Below, one piece after another: positions 45,865 through 56,558 of a stretch of DNA of 64,000 nucleotides; position 1 is the stretch's first letter, and each line of letters opens with the position of its first letter. Made by a program: the position numbers and the translations under genes. Location of the stretch: positions 620,001 to 684,000 of the forward strand of contig NZ_JACBFY010000001.1 of the NCBI RefSeq assembly GCF_021401245.1, given 5' to 3'. Source of the DNA: Pseudacidovorax sp. NFM-22 (GTDB taxonomy: Bacteria; Pseudomonadota; Gammaproteobacteria; Burkholderiales; Burkholderiaceae_C). A model generated the notes under the pieces. The model made no database searches, was not told the DNA's origin, and was given only the letters and a program-made list of their open reading frames with translations.

Positions 45865-46464
45865 ATGCCCTCCCCTGCCCCCCAGGATTCCGAGCTGCCT
45901 GCGCGCGACCGTATCCTCTCGACCGCCCACGACCTGTTCTACCGCGATGGCATCCGCGCCACCGGTGTCGACCGGCTGATCGCCGAGTCGGGCGTGGCCA
46001 AGCTCACCTTCTATCGGCACTTTCCGAGCAAGGATGCGCTGGTGCGTGCCTTCCTCGACCACCGGCATGCGCGATGGATGGCCTGGTTCATCGACGCGCT
46101 GGGCCGCCATGGAGCCAACGAGGCCGCGCACGGCAGCACACACCTCCTGCTGCTGGCCGACGTCCTGGACGAATGGTGCGCGCAGCCGGACTTCCGCGGC
46201 TGCGCCTTCATCAACACCGTGGTCGAACTGGCGCCGGCCCTGCCCGAGGCCGTGGCAGTGGCGCAGGTGCACAAGGCCGAGATGACGCAGGTGATCGCGC
46301 AACTGCTGCCGGAAGGGCCACTCCAGGGCCTGCTGGCCGATGCCGCGGCCCTGGCCTTCGACGGCGCCATCGTGCGGGCGCAGATGGCCACCGACGAAGC
46401 CGGACGGCAGGCGGCCGTCGCGACGCTGCGCGCCGTGCTGTCCGCACTGGTCGCGCGGCGCTGA
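45865..46464 (+). CDS. TetR family transcriptional regulator
   Basis: A 199-residue TetR-type repressor. The N-terminal helix-turn-helix (about 11-57; 'RILSTAHDLFYRDGIRATGVDRLIAESGVAKLTFYRHF') is followed by a helical ligand domain. The ATG at 45865 gives the family-like N-terminus and lies just past the second operator. It is expected to repress both itself and the divergent DUF1348 gene. The ligand is unknown. It is convergent with the PanE-type gene, six bases apart. Confidence 0.93.
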   Translation: MPSPAPQDSELPARDRILSTAHDLFYRDGIRATGVDRLIAESGVAKLTFYRHFPSKDALVRAFLDHRHARWMAWFIDALGRHGANEAAHGSTHLLLLADVLDEWCAQPDFRGCAFINTVVELAPALPEAVAVAQVHKAEMTQVIAQLLPEGPLQGLLADAAALAFDGAIVRAQMATDEAGRQAAVATLRAVLSALVARR

Positions 46465-46470
46465 GCGCCC

Positions 46471-47508
46471 TCAGAGCCCCAGCGCCTGGCGCAGTTCGGC
46501 TGAACCCAGGCGCGGCGGCGGCGCGGGCCAGCCGCCATCCATCAGCGCGACCATGCGCGCGTTGCGCGGCGCATCGAGGCCGTGGCCGCGGGCCAACCGG
46601 ACCACGGCGCCGCACAGCGCATCGACCTCGGTCCGCCGGCCGAGCGCCACGTCGTCGGCCATGCTGGAGCGGGCCTTGGCGTCGACCTTGAGCATGGGCG
46701 CCGCCACGCGGCGGAACAGCCAGTCCGGCAGGCGCAGCAGCCCGGGCAACCGGCCGGGCGGCACGGCGGTCATCTGTGCGGGTTCGATGCCAGCGGCACG
46801 CAGCACCGCCAGCGCTTCGTCGATCAGCGCGGCGAAGCAGCGGCGGTAGCCGCGGTCCAGCAGCTCATCGCGCAGCGGCAGGCCCGAGAGCGCGTTGACG
46901 GGGTTGTTGAGGTTGAGCAGCAGCTTGCCCCACTGCACGCCGGCCATGTCGGCATGCAGGTCCAGCGGCAGACCGGCGGACTCGAACACCGGCACCCAGG
47001 CCCGCAGCGCCGCATCCTCCTGTGCTGCCAGCCGGCCCGGCGTGCCGCGGTGGTAGGCACCGGGCGCCAGCTCGGCGATGTTGTAGGGCACCATGCCCGG
47101 CAAGGCGCGCAGCGCAGGCGCGGCCGCCTGCACCACGCGGTCGTTGCCGATGCCGTTCTGAAGCGAGAGCACGGGCGTGCCGGCCGGCAGGCTCGCGGCC
47201 AGTTCGGCCGCCGCCTGCGCCGTGGCGCCGCCCTTGACCGTGAGCAGCACCAGCGACGGCCGCGAATCGGCGGGAACAGCCTCGGCCAGGCGCAACCGGG
47301 CTGCGACGACGACGCGGCGTGCGCCATCGCGATCGGTCAGCGTGAGGCCGTGGGCTGAGAGCGCCTCCATCACGCGCGGCCGGCCGATGAAGGTCACCGG
47401 TACGCCTGCGGCAGCCAGGCAACCGCCGACGTAGCAACCGACGGCGCCCGCGCCCATGACCAGCACCTCGCCCGGCACGGGCGGATGGGAAGCGAGCGGC
47501 ACGTTCAT
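46471..47508 (-). CDS. panE: 2-dehydropantoate 2-reductase-like protein
   Basis: A 345-residue ketopantoate reductase family protein. The N-terminal NADPH loop 'VMGAGAVGCYVGGCLAAAG' (about residues 17-35), 'VLLTVKGG' (Lys near the active site) and 'PVLSLQNGIGND' are the classic PanE motifs, and 'GKLLLNLNNPVNAL' begins the C-terminal helical domain. PanE reduces 2-dehydropantoate to pantoate in pantothenate synthesis, but paralogues with other substrates are common, so the symbol is tentative. It starts 43 bases after alaS, in the same direction. Confidence 0.82.
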   Translation of the reverse strand: MNVPLASHPPVPGEVLVMGAGAVGCYVGGCLAAAGVPVTFIGRPRVMEALSAHGLTLTDRDGARRVVVAARLRLAEAVPADSRPSLVLLTVKGGATAQAAAELAASLPAGTPVLSLQNGIGNDRVVQAAAPALRALPGMVPYNIAELAPGAYHRGTPGRLAAQEDAALRAWVPVFESAGLPLDLHADMAGVQWGKLLLNLNNPVNALSGLPLRDELLDRGYRRCFAALIDEALAVLRAAGIEPAQMTAVPPGRLPGLLRLPDWLFRRVAAPMLKVDAKARSSMADDVALGRRTEVDALCGAVVRLARGHGLDAPRNARMVALMDGGWPAPPPRLGSAELRQALGL

Positions 47509-47551
47509 TGAGCTTGAGCGAGCAATGCGGCTGCGCCGGCGCGGCCGCGGA

Positions 47552-50176
<2,625 letters not shown>

Positions 50177-50275
50177 GTGGTGTGGTCGCTCTGTACCGCG
50201 GTGCGCCGCGGCTTGGGGGCGCCTGATGCAGGCCCCGATGGCCGGCCCAAGTGCCTGATTTCGCAGAACATTCGA

Positions 50276-50821
50276 TTATAGGTTTGGGGGTATGGCCGAC
50301 TCGCCCCGCAAGGGATAGCGGGCCAGCACCTCATGGTGCACCGGATGCGGGGGCAGCCAGGAGCGCACCAGCAGGAATTCGTCCACCGCCCAGTCGATGC
50401 CGCTGCCCTGCGGCGCTGCGGCCTCCCAGGCACGCCGCGCCAGGGTGATGTGGGGCGTCCAGGGCGGCGGCTGGGGAACCCAGGGGCGCAGCACCTCCGC
50501 CAGGTCGGCATGCAGCCGCATCAGGGCCGGGTGCGGCTCGGCCAGCAGCACCGCGACGCCGTTGTGCGTCCAGACGCGGGCACCGCCGAGATGCAGGTGC
50601 AGCGACGGGCCTTCGACGCCGGCCAGCGCCTGCCGGATGTCCGCGATCGCCACATCCGGCTGCGGGCCGAGCACCGCCATAGTCAGGTGCAGCCGGTGCG
50701 CCTTGGGCTGCCGGGCCGGCCTGGGCCAGTACCACTGCGCCCGGTGGCCGTCCAGGGCCTGCTGGACGGCCCACCCGGGCATCAGGAAGACGTACAGGAT
50801 GGGTGGACGAGGATCGGTCAT
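50276..50821 (-). CDS. thpR: RNA 2',3'-cyclic phosphodiesterase (2'-5' RNA ligase family)
   Basis: A 181-residue 2H phosphoesterase of the LigT/ThpR family. The two H-x-T motifs are at H45-L-T47 ('HRLHLTMAVL') and H124-I-T126 ('TPHITLARR'). Such enzymes hydrolyse 2',3'-cyclic phosphate ends of RNA. I start at ATG 50821, because the upstream in-frame ATGs (50860, 50857) add a non-family tail. It is leftward, upstream of alaS, and divergent from the ferritin-like gene. Confidence 0.88.
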   Translation of the reverse strand: MTDPRPPILYVFLMPGWAVQQALDGHRAQWYWPRPARQPKAHRLHLTMAVLGPQPDVAIADIRQALAGVEGPSLHLHLGGARVWTHNGVAVLLAEPHPALMRLHADLAEVLRPWVPQPPPWTPHITLARRAWEAAAPQGSGIDWAVDEFLLVRSWLPPHPVHHEVLARYPLRGESAIPPNL

Positions 50822-50970
50822 CGTGCGGTCAGCTGGATGGCAAGCGAATTGGGGCATCATCAGCCCGGGCTCGGGCGGTTCGTCACGATTTCCTACTGAA
50901 AGGAAACAGCAAAAGCCCTAGTGTGTCGGCTCGCCGGCACGGCGCCCGCCGAAGCCTGCAAGGAGAACCC

Positions 50971-51795
50971 ATGCTGGATGTGCACACCAAACCGCACTGG
51001 ACCCTGGACGACCTCGACTTCTCGCGCATCGACATCGACAAGGCGCGCGGCGACGACACCCTCTTCTACCTGGCCTGCTCGGCCTCCTTCATCGAGAGCG
51101 GCTCCGACCTCTACACCCGCAACCTGATCGACTATTTCGAGGGCGACGACGAGGTGGCCGGCTGGCTGCGCAGCCAGTGGGAGCCCGAAGAGCTGCAGCA
51201 TGGCAGCGCCCTGCGCGCCTATGTCGAGCATGTGTGGCCCGACTTCGACTGGCAGCCTGCCTACGACGCCTTCCTGGCCGAATACGCCACCTACTGCAAG
51301 GTGGAGCTGCTGGCCCCCACGCGCGGCCTGGAGATGTCGGCCCGCTGCGTGGTCGAGACCGGCACCGCCACCTACTACAAGGCGCTGGCCCGCTTCACGC
51401 GCGAGCCGGTCTTCCACGACCTGGCCACGCGCATCGCGGCCGACGAGGTCAACCACTACAAGCATTTCTACCGCTACTACCGGCGCTACCGGGCGCAGGA
51501 ACGGCTGGGCCGCATGCGCGTGTTCGGCACCGTGGCCCGCCGCACGCTGGAGCTCAAGAGCGAGGATGCCGACTGCGCCATCCGCCACATCGCGCCCGCC
51601 CGCGCGCCCAGCCAGGGCCATGATCCGCAGTACCTGCGCAAGGTCAGCCAGGACCTGAACCGCGTGATCCGCACGAACCTCGAGGTGGGCCCCACCCTCA
51701 AGATGCTGATGCGCCCGCTGGAGCTGCCACCCCGCGTGCAGGCGGCCATGCAGGTGCCGGTGGCCCAGTTCATGCAAAAGGTCTTCCTGCGCTGA
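50971..51795 (+). CDS. Ferritin-like di-iron protein (acyl-ACP desaturase-like fold)
   Basis: A 274-residue four-helix-bundle protein with a full set of di-iron ligands: E42 ('FIES'), E74-x2-H77 ('EELQH'), E129 ('VETG') and E159-x2-H162 ('EVNH'). This E...ExxH...E...ExxH layout is shared by ferritin-like oxidases and soluble stearoyl-ACP desaturases. The family occurs as an uncharacterised ferritin-like protein in Burkholderiales; the substrate is unknown. A strong AGGAG ribosome site precedes the ATG. It is followed 45 bases later by nth, though nth has its own -10-like element. Confidence 0.82.
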   Translation: MLDVHTKPHWTLDDLDFSRIDIDKARGDDTLFYLACSASFIESGSDLYTRNLIDYFEGDDEVAGWLRSQWEPEELQHGSALRAYVEHVWPDFDWQPAYDAFLAEYATYCKVELLAPTRGLEMSARCVVETGTATYYKALARFTREPVFHDLATRIAADEVNHYKHFYRYYRRYRAQERLGRMRVFGTVARRTLELKSEDADCAIRHIAPARAPSQGHDPQYLRKVSQDLNRVIRTNLEVGPTLKMLMRPLELPPRVQAAMQVPVAQFMQKVFLR

Positions 51796-51824
51796 CCCTG
51801 CGCCCGAGCCGCGGGGCGGCGCCC

Positions 51825-51830
51825 CATAAT
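51825..51830 (+). promoter_or_regulatory. -10-like hexamer before nth
   Basis: CATAAT ends 9 bases before the nth ATG. It follows the same near-leaderless layout as trhO and trmB. Confidence 0.35.
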
Positions 51831-51839
51831 CGCCGCCCC

Positions 51840-52487
51840 ATGAAAGTCGCCGACATCGGTCCCTTCTTCGCCACGCTCCAGGCCGCCAATCCGGCGCCCG
51901 CCACCGAGCTGGAATACACCACCCCCTTCGAGCTGCTCGCCGCCGTGCTGCTGTCGGCCCAGGCCACCGACGTCGGCGTCAACAAGGCCACGCGCAAGCT
52001 CTACCCCGTGGCCAACACGCCGCAGGCCATTCTGGACCTGGGCCTCGAAGGCCTGGAGGTTTACATCAAGACCATCGGCCTGTACCGCAGCAAGGCCCGC
52101 CACCTGATGGAGACCTGCCGCATGCTGGTGGAGCAGCACGGCGGCGAGGTGCCGCGCAGCCGCGAGGCGCTGGAGGCGCTGCCGGGCGTGGGCCGCAAGA
52201 CGGCCAACGTGGTGCTCAACGTGGCCTTCGGCGAGCCCACCATCGCGGTCGACACGCACATCTTCCGCGTCAGCAACCGCACCGGCCTGGCGCCGGGCAA
52301 GACGCCGCTGGCGGTGGAGCTCAAGCTGGGCAAGCGCGTGCCGGCCGAATACCGCCTACATGCCCACCACTGGCTGATCCTGCACGGCCGCTACGTCTGC
52401 GTGGCACGCAAGCCGCGCTGCTGGGAATGCGCCGTGGCGGCCTACTGCGACTTCAAGCCGAAGACGCCGGCGCCCGCCACGAAGTAG
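51840..52487 (+). CDS. nth: Endonuclease III (DNA glycosylase/AP lyase)
   Basis: Nth removes oxidised pyrimidines and cleaves the abasic site in base-excision repair. The protein is 215 residues, full length. The helix-hairpin-helix 'LPGVGRKTANVVL' contains catalytic K120, and D138 lies in 'AVDTHIFRVSNR'; both keep E. coli numbering. The C-terminal [4Fe-4S] cluster is complete, C-x6-C-x2-C-x5-C ('CVARKPRCWECAVAAYC'). A short tail follows. Confidence 0.97.
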   Translation: MKVADIGPFFATLQAANPAPATELEYTTPFELLAAVLLSAQATDVGVNKATRKLYPVANTPQAILDLGLEGLEVYIKTIGLYRSKARHLMETCRMLVEQHGGEVPRSREALEALPGVGRKTANVVLNVAFGEPTIAVDTHIFRVSNRTGLAPGKTPLAVELKLGKRVPAEYRLHAHHWLILHGRYVCVARKPRCWECAVAAYCDFKPKTPAPATK

Positions 52488-52558
52488 CCCGGCCGCTTGA
52501 AGATCCGACCGAGCCAGCGCGCCGCGTCCACATCGCCCCCAGCCCGACGACCGCCGCC

Positions 52559-53314
52559 ATGACCCGCCACATCGTCCTCATCCACGGCGCCTGGCAAGGC
52601 GCCTGGGCCTTCGACGCCTGGCTGCCGCTGCTGCGCGAACGCGGCTGGCAACCGCATGCGGTGGACCTGCCGGGCAACGGCTGGCCGCCGCTGGGCGATG
52701 CGCCCGCCAGCCTCGACAGCTACACCGCCCATGTGGCGGGCGTGATCGACGCCCTGGGCGAGCCGGCCGTGGTGCTGGGCCACAGCGGTGGCGGCATCAC
52801 CGCCTCGCAGGTGGCCGAGGCGCTGCCCGAGCGCGTGGCCGCCCTGGTCTACCTGGCCGGGATGATGCTGCCCTCGGGCGTAGGCTTCGGCGAACTGGTG
52901 CGGCAGGTGCATGCCGAACAGCCCGACCGCGACTTCTCCGGCATCACGCCCTGGCTGCAGTGGAACGCCGACCGCAGTGCCAGCCGCGTGCCCGCCGACG
53001 GCGCGCTGCGCTGCTTCGTCCACGACTGCGAGCCCGCTGCCGCCGCACAGGCCGCCGCGCTGCTGCGCCCGCAACCCGAAAGCGGACGCGCCATGATCAA
53101 CCGGCTGAGCGCCGAACGCTTCGGCCGCGTGCCGCGCTTCTATGTGGAATGTCTGGACGACCGGTCCGTCTACCACCCATTGCAGGCGCGCATGCAGCAG
53201 CTCAGCCCCGGCGCCCACCGCCTCACCCTGCCCTGCGGCCATGTGCCGCAGCTGGCCGCCCCGCAGGCCCTGACCGACCTGCTGATGCCCGAACTCGAAG
53301 CCCTGCTGCCATGA
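52559..53314 (+). CDS. Alpha/beta hydrolase, MES/hydroxynitrile-lyase-like
   Basis: A 251-residue alpha/beta-hydrolase. The oxyanion region 'IHGAWQGAWAF' is near the N-terminus, the nucleophile is S76 in 'LGHSGGGI', an acidic residue lies near 203 ('ECLDDRSV') and the catalytic His is near 228 ('LPCGHVPQ'). The overall look is of the salicylate-esterase/EstC-like group. The substrate is unknown. The stop overlaps the next ATG (ATGA), so it is coupled to the deaminase gene. Confidence 0.85.
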   Translation: MTRHIVLIHGAWQGAWAFDAWLPLLRERGWQPHAVDLPGNGWPPLGDAPASLDSYTAHVAGVIDALGEPAVVLGHSGGGITASQVAEALPERVAALVYLAGMMLPSGVGFGELVRQVHAEQPDRDFSGITPWLQWNADRSASRVPADGALRCFVHDCEPAAAAQAAALLRPQPESGRAMINRLSAERFGRVPRFYVECLDDRSVYHPLQARMQQLSPGAHRLTLPCGHVPQLAAPQALTDLLMPELEALLP

Positions 53315-53832
53315 CCGACACCACGCCGACGACCTATCCGCCTCAGGGCCTCGCGCCCACGCACGAGCAGATCCTGCGCCACCTGCGCCGCTCCAACGAC
53401 GTCGCGCGCCGCGCCATGGCGCTGGGCCACCATCCCTTCGGCGCGATCCTGGTCGGCCCGGACCAGGAGACGGTGCTGCTGGAGCAATGCAACATCGACA
53501 CGGTCAACCATGCCGAGTCGACGCTGGCGCGCGTGGCGGCCACCAACTTCACGCCGGAGTTCCTGTGGAGCTGCACGCTCTACACCGCCGTGGAGCCCTG
53601 CTGCATGTGCGCCGGCACCGCCTACTGGGCCAACATCGGCCGCGTGGTGTTCGGCATGACCGAGCACCAGCTGCTCGAGGCCACGGGCGACCATGCCGAG
53701 AACCCGACGATGAGCGTGCCTTCGCGCTATGTCTTCGACCACTGCCAGAAGGCGGTCGAGCTGATCGGGCCGGTGCCGGAGATCGCGGCAGAGACGGTGG
53801 CGATGCAGAAGGCGTTCTGGGCGGGGCGCTGA
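53311..53832 (+). CDS. Nucleoside/nucleobase deaminase (CDA superfamily)
   Basis: A 173-residue zinc-dependent deaminase. Zinc ligands and proton shuttle are H67-A-E69 ('VNHAEST') and C97-x2-C100 ('EPCCMC'), the standard cytidine-deaminase-superfamily pattern. 'GHHPFGAILVG' is typical of guanine/isocytosine-type and other small nucleobase deaminases. TadA is unlikely because the C-terminal RNA-binding features differ. Its ATG overlaps the stop of the hydrolase gene, suggesting a shared task, unidentified. Confidence 0.87.
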   Translation: MTDTTPTTYPPQGLAPTHEQILRHLRRSNDVARRAMALGHHPFGAILVGPDQETVLLEQCNIDTVNHAESTLARVAATNFTPEFLWSCTLYTAVEPCCMCAGTAYWANIGRVVFGMTEHQLLEATGDHAENPTMSVPSRYVFDHCQKAVELIGPVPEIAAETVAMQKAFWAGR

Positions 53833-53842
53833 CGCCATTGGC

Positions 53843-54430
53843 TCAGCGCGCTGCCCACAGGGCGCATTGACCAAAGGCCACGGGGGTGGCCGGCCAGTCC
53901 GCCGCCGCGGCGATGCGTCGCCGGCCCTGGCCGATCAGATCGACCGCACGGATCACACCGGCATGGGTGATCCAGACTTCAGGCTGCCCCGCCTGCTGCC
54001 ACGCGTCCCAGGCGGCGCCGACGCGGTTCAGGAAGCGGTGCACGCTCTCGCCGTGTAGGCCGGGTGGCGTCTCGCCGAAGTCGCGGGTCCATGCCTCCAT
54101 GGCCTGCCGGCCGATGTCCGACCACAGGCGCCCCTCCCAGGCGCCGAAATCCATCTCCGCAAGACGGGGGTCGGTGCTCGGCACCAGGTCCGGACGCAGC
54201 GCATGGAGCGCAAGCGCCAGGTCCTGACAGCGACGGGCGGGCGAGCAGCGCAATGCCATACCCTGCGGCAGCCGCCGCGCCGCCTGCGCCGCGGCCTCCT
54301 GCGTGGCCACCGGGTCGGCCTCGACCTCGGTGACGCCGTAGCACAGGCCCGGCGCCACCCGCACGCGCGCATGCCGCATCAGCCACAGCGCGGGCAGCGC
54401 GCCCTCTGCATCGTTCACCACGGCCGCCAT
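53843..54430 (-). CDS. cobC: Histidine phosphatase, alpha-ribazole phosphatase-like
   Basis: A 195-residue phosphoglycerate-mutase-like phosphatase. The catalytic Arg-His is R19-H20 in 'LMRHARV' (the third residue is Ala where RHG is usual), and a second catalytic His lies in 'WITHAGVIRAV'. An acidic 'EMDFGAWEGR' motif, typical of CobC, supports alpha-ribazole-5'-phosphate phosphatase activity in the nucleotide-loop pathway of cobalamin. The ATG at 54430 overlaps the end of cobS by 16 bases. Confidence 0.85.
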   Translation of the reverse strand: MAAVVNDAEGALPALWLMRHARVRVAPGLCYGVTEVEADPVATQEAAAQAARRLPQGMALRCSPARRCQDLALALHALRPDLVPSTDPRLAEMDFGAWEGRLWSDIGRQAMEAWTRDFGETPPGLHGESVHRFLNRVGAAWDAWQQAGQPEVWITHAGVIRAVDLIGQGRRRIAAAADWPATPVAFGQCALWAAR

Positions 54431-55212
54431 GCCAGCGCCAGGTAGATCGCCAGTTCGCACAGCTGCTGCGTAGCCCCCAGGCCGTCGCCCGTGAAGCCGC
54501 CGAGCCGGTGCCGCAGCAGGCGGAACATCCACGCCGTCGCGACTGCGCCCAGCAGCAGCGCGGCGAGCCCGTGCAGCAGGCCCTGGGCGGCCAGCAGCAA
54601 CAGCGCGGCAGGCACGGACCAGGCCAGGCCCACCGTCAGCGCCCCAACGGGCAAGGCGTCGGCCAAAGGCTTGGACTTGGAGGTCGCGCTGTCGCCCACA
54701 TGCGGCAGCGCGCGGATGATGAACAGGGGCGCCAGCCGCGACAGCACATGGGCCGCCAGCAGCGACGCCACGGCAGCCGCCGCGCCCTGCTCCGCCAGCG
54801 TGGCGAGCAGGGCCGCCTTGAGGCCCAGCGCCAGCACCAGCGCCAGCGCGCCGAAGCTGCCGATGCGCGAGTCCTTCATGATCTCCAGCGCGCGCTCGCG
54901 CTGCGACGAACCGCCCAGCCCATCGGCCGTATCGGCCAGCCCATCCTCATGGAAGCCGCCGGTGGTCCAGACCGTCACGGCCGTGGCCAGCATGGCGGCA
55001 GCCAGCGCGCCCATCGGACCCCGCAGGCCGGCGAGCCCCAGCGCGAACACCACGGCAGCGATCAGCCCGACCACCCAGCCGACGCCAGGAAAGTGCGCGG
55101 CGCTCGCCCGCAGCATCTGCGGGCTGTAGCCCACCCAGGCCGCCAGCCGGCCCGTGACCGGGATGCGCGTGAAGAACTGCAGCGCCAGCAGGAAGTGCCG
55201 CACGCCGTTCAT
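54415..55212 (-). CDS. cobS: Adenosylcobinamide-GDP ribazoletransferase (cobalamin synthase)
   Basis: CobS joins adenosylcobinamide-GDP with alpha-ribazole (or its phosphate) in the inner membrane, the last assembly step. The protein is 265 residues with several membrane segments. The N-terminal 'FLLALQFFTRIPVTG' and the acidic 'TTGGFHEDGLADTADGLGGS' motif with 'ALEIMKDSRIGSFG' are diagnostic. It is 7 bases after cobT. Confidence 0.96.
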   Translation of the reverse strand: MNGVRHFLLALQFFTRIPVTGRLAAWVGYSPQMLRASAAHFPGVGWVVGLIAAVVFALGLAGLRGPMGALAAAMLATAVTVWTTGGFHEDGLADTADGLGGSSQRERALEIMKDSRIGSFGALALVLALGLKAALLATLAEQGAAAAVASLLAAHVLSRLAPLFIIRALPHVGDSATSKSKPLADALPVGALTVGLAWSVPAALLLLAAQGLLHGLAALLLGAVATAWMFRLLRHRLGGFTGDGLGATQQLCELAIYLALAWRPW

Positions 55213-55219
55213 GCGGGAC

Positions 55220-56287
55220 TCATTCCGACTGGCGCGACACGCCGGCCGATTCGAAGCTGGCCATCTCGCCCAGGACGCGGCAGGCCGATTCGAGCAGCGG
55301 CCAGGCCAGCGCGGCGCCCGAGCCTTCGCCCAGGCGCAGGCCCAGGTCCAGCAAGGGCTGCAGGTTCAGCGCCTGCAGCAGGCGCGCATGTCCCGGCTCG
55401 GCCGAGCCGTGGGCCGCGACGCAGCGCTGCACCACCTGGGGCCGCAGGCCCTGCGCCACCAGCACGGCGGCACTGGCGATGAAGCCATCGACCACGATCA
55501 CCCGCCGATCCTCGGCCGCCTGCAGCACGGCGCCCACCAGCGTGGCGATCTCGAAGCCACCGAAGGCGCACAGCGCAGCCAGCGGCCCCTGCGCATCCGC
55601 ATGCAGCGCCAGCACCTGGCGCAGCACGGTGCGCTTGCGGGCCAGTCCTGCCGCATCGAGGCCGGTGCCGGGGCCGGTGCAGGCGTCGATGTCCGCACCC
55701 GTCAGCCGCGCCAGCAGCAGCGCGGCGGCCGAGCTGTTGCCGATGCCCATCTCCCCCAGCAGCAGCGCATTGCCGGGCAGGCCGCGCACCACCTCGCGGC
55801 CGTTGGCGAGGGCCTGGGCGCATTGCTGCGGGGTCATGGCGGGGCCCTGAGAGGCGTCCGCCGTGCCCGCGCCCAGGCGGCGCGACACAAGTCCAGGTGC
55901 CGCGTCGAAGGGCTGGCGTACGCCGCAGTCCACCACGGTGAGCGCCAGCCCGTGCTGACGGGCCAGCACGCTGACGGCCGCACCCCCGGCCAGGAAGTTG
56001 TGGACCATCTGCCAGGTCACATCGGCCGGATAGGCCGACACGCCCTGCTGCGCCAGGCCATGGTCTGCCGCGCAGACCAGCACCTGGGGCTGCTGCAGCG
56101 CGGGCGCAGCGCTGCCCAGGATCAGACCCAGGCGCAGCGCCAGGGCCTCCAGCCGGCCGAGGGCGCCCAGGGGCTTGGTCTTGTTGTCGATGGCCGCCTG
56201 CAGGCGTTCGGCCAGGGCGGCGTCGTGCAGGTCGGCGACGGGGGGCAGGTCGAGGTCCTGCGAGAGGGAGTCGGGAGAAAAGGTCAT
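55220..56287 (-). CDS. cobT: Nicotinate-nucleotide-dimethylbenzimidazole phosphoribosyltransferase
   Basis: CobT activates dimethylbenzimidazole to alpha-ribazole-5'-phosphate. The protein is 355 residues, family length. The 'DHGLAQQGVSAYP' and 'EMGIGNSSAAALL' motifs and the C-terminal catalytic Glu region 'LGEGSGAALAWPLLESA' identify it. ATG 56287 gives the conserved 'LDLPPVADLHDAAL' N-terminal region; the open frame further upstream lies in a repeat. It follows cobQ after a 271-base gap that contains the inverted repeat. Confidence 0.95.
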   Translation of the reverse strand: MTFSPDSLSQDLDLPPVADLHDAALAERLQAAIDNKTKPLGALGRLEALALRLGLILGSAAPALQQPQVLVCAADHGLAQQGVSAYPADVTWQMVHNFLAGGAAVSVLARQHGLALTVVDCGVRQPFDAAPGLVSRRLGAGTADASQGPAMTPQQCAQALANGREVVRGLPGNALLLGEMGIGNSSAAALLLARLTGADIDACTGPGTGLDAAGLARKRTVLRQVLALHADAQGPLAALCAFGGFEIATLVGAVLQAAEDRRVIVVDGFIASAAVLVAQGLRPQVVQRCVAAHGSAEPGHARLLQALNLQPLLDLGLRLGEGSGAALAWPLLESACRVLGEMASFESAGVSRQSE

Positions 56288-56344
56288 GTCGGTTTTGTGG
56301 AGGGCGACCGCCGCCAGTGGCTGCCGCCGGAACTCGGTGTTGCT

Positions 56345-56472
56345 CCCTCTCCCCTCGCGGAAGAGGGCTGGGGAGACGGCTGGGGAGGGGGGGTGACGGC
56401 GTTTGCACAGTGCAAGCTCGGCCCAGGCCCGCGCCCCCTCTCCCCAACCCCTCTCCCGCGAGGGGAGAGGGG
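56345..56472. repeat. Long imperfect inverted repeat between cobQ and cobT
   Basis: A C/T-rich segment (56345-56392, containing CTCTCCCCTCGCGG) is mirrored by its approximate reverse complement at 56434-56472. The spacer is about 40 bases and includes the perfect dyad TTGCAC-A-GTGCAA (56403-56415). The arms resemble a common extragenic repeat of GC-rich proteobacteria. Being inside the cob operon, it may reduce read-through. Confidence 0.6.
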
Positions 56473-56558
56473 CTCGTGCGTGTCGAGGGCTGCGAGGGTG
56501 CGCATGGTTCAGTGTGGGGTCGCGCAACGAGGAGTGCCGCGAAGGCTGCCCCGCCGGT

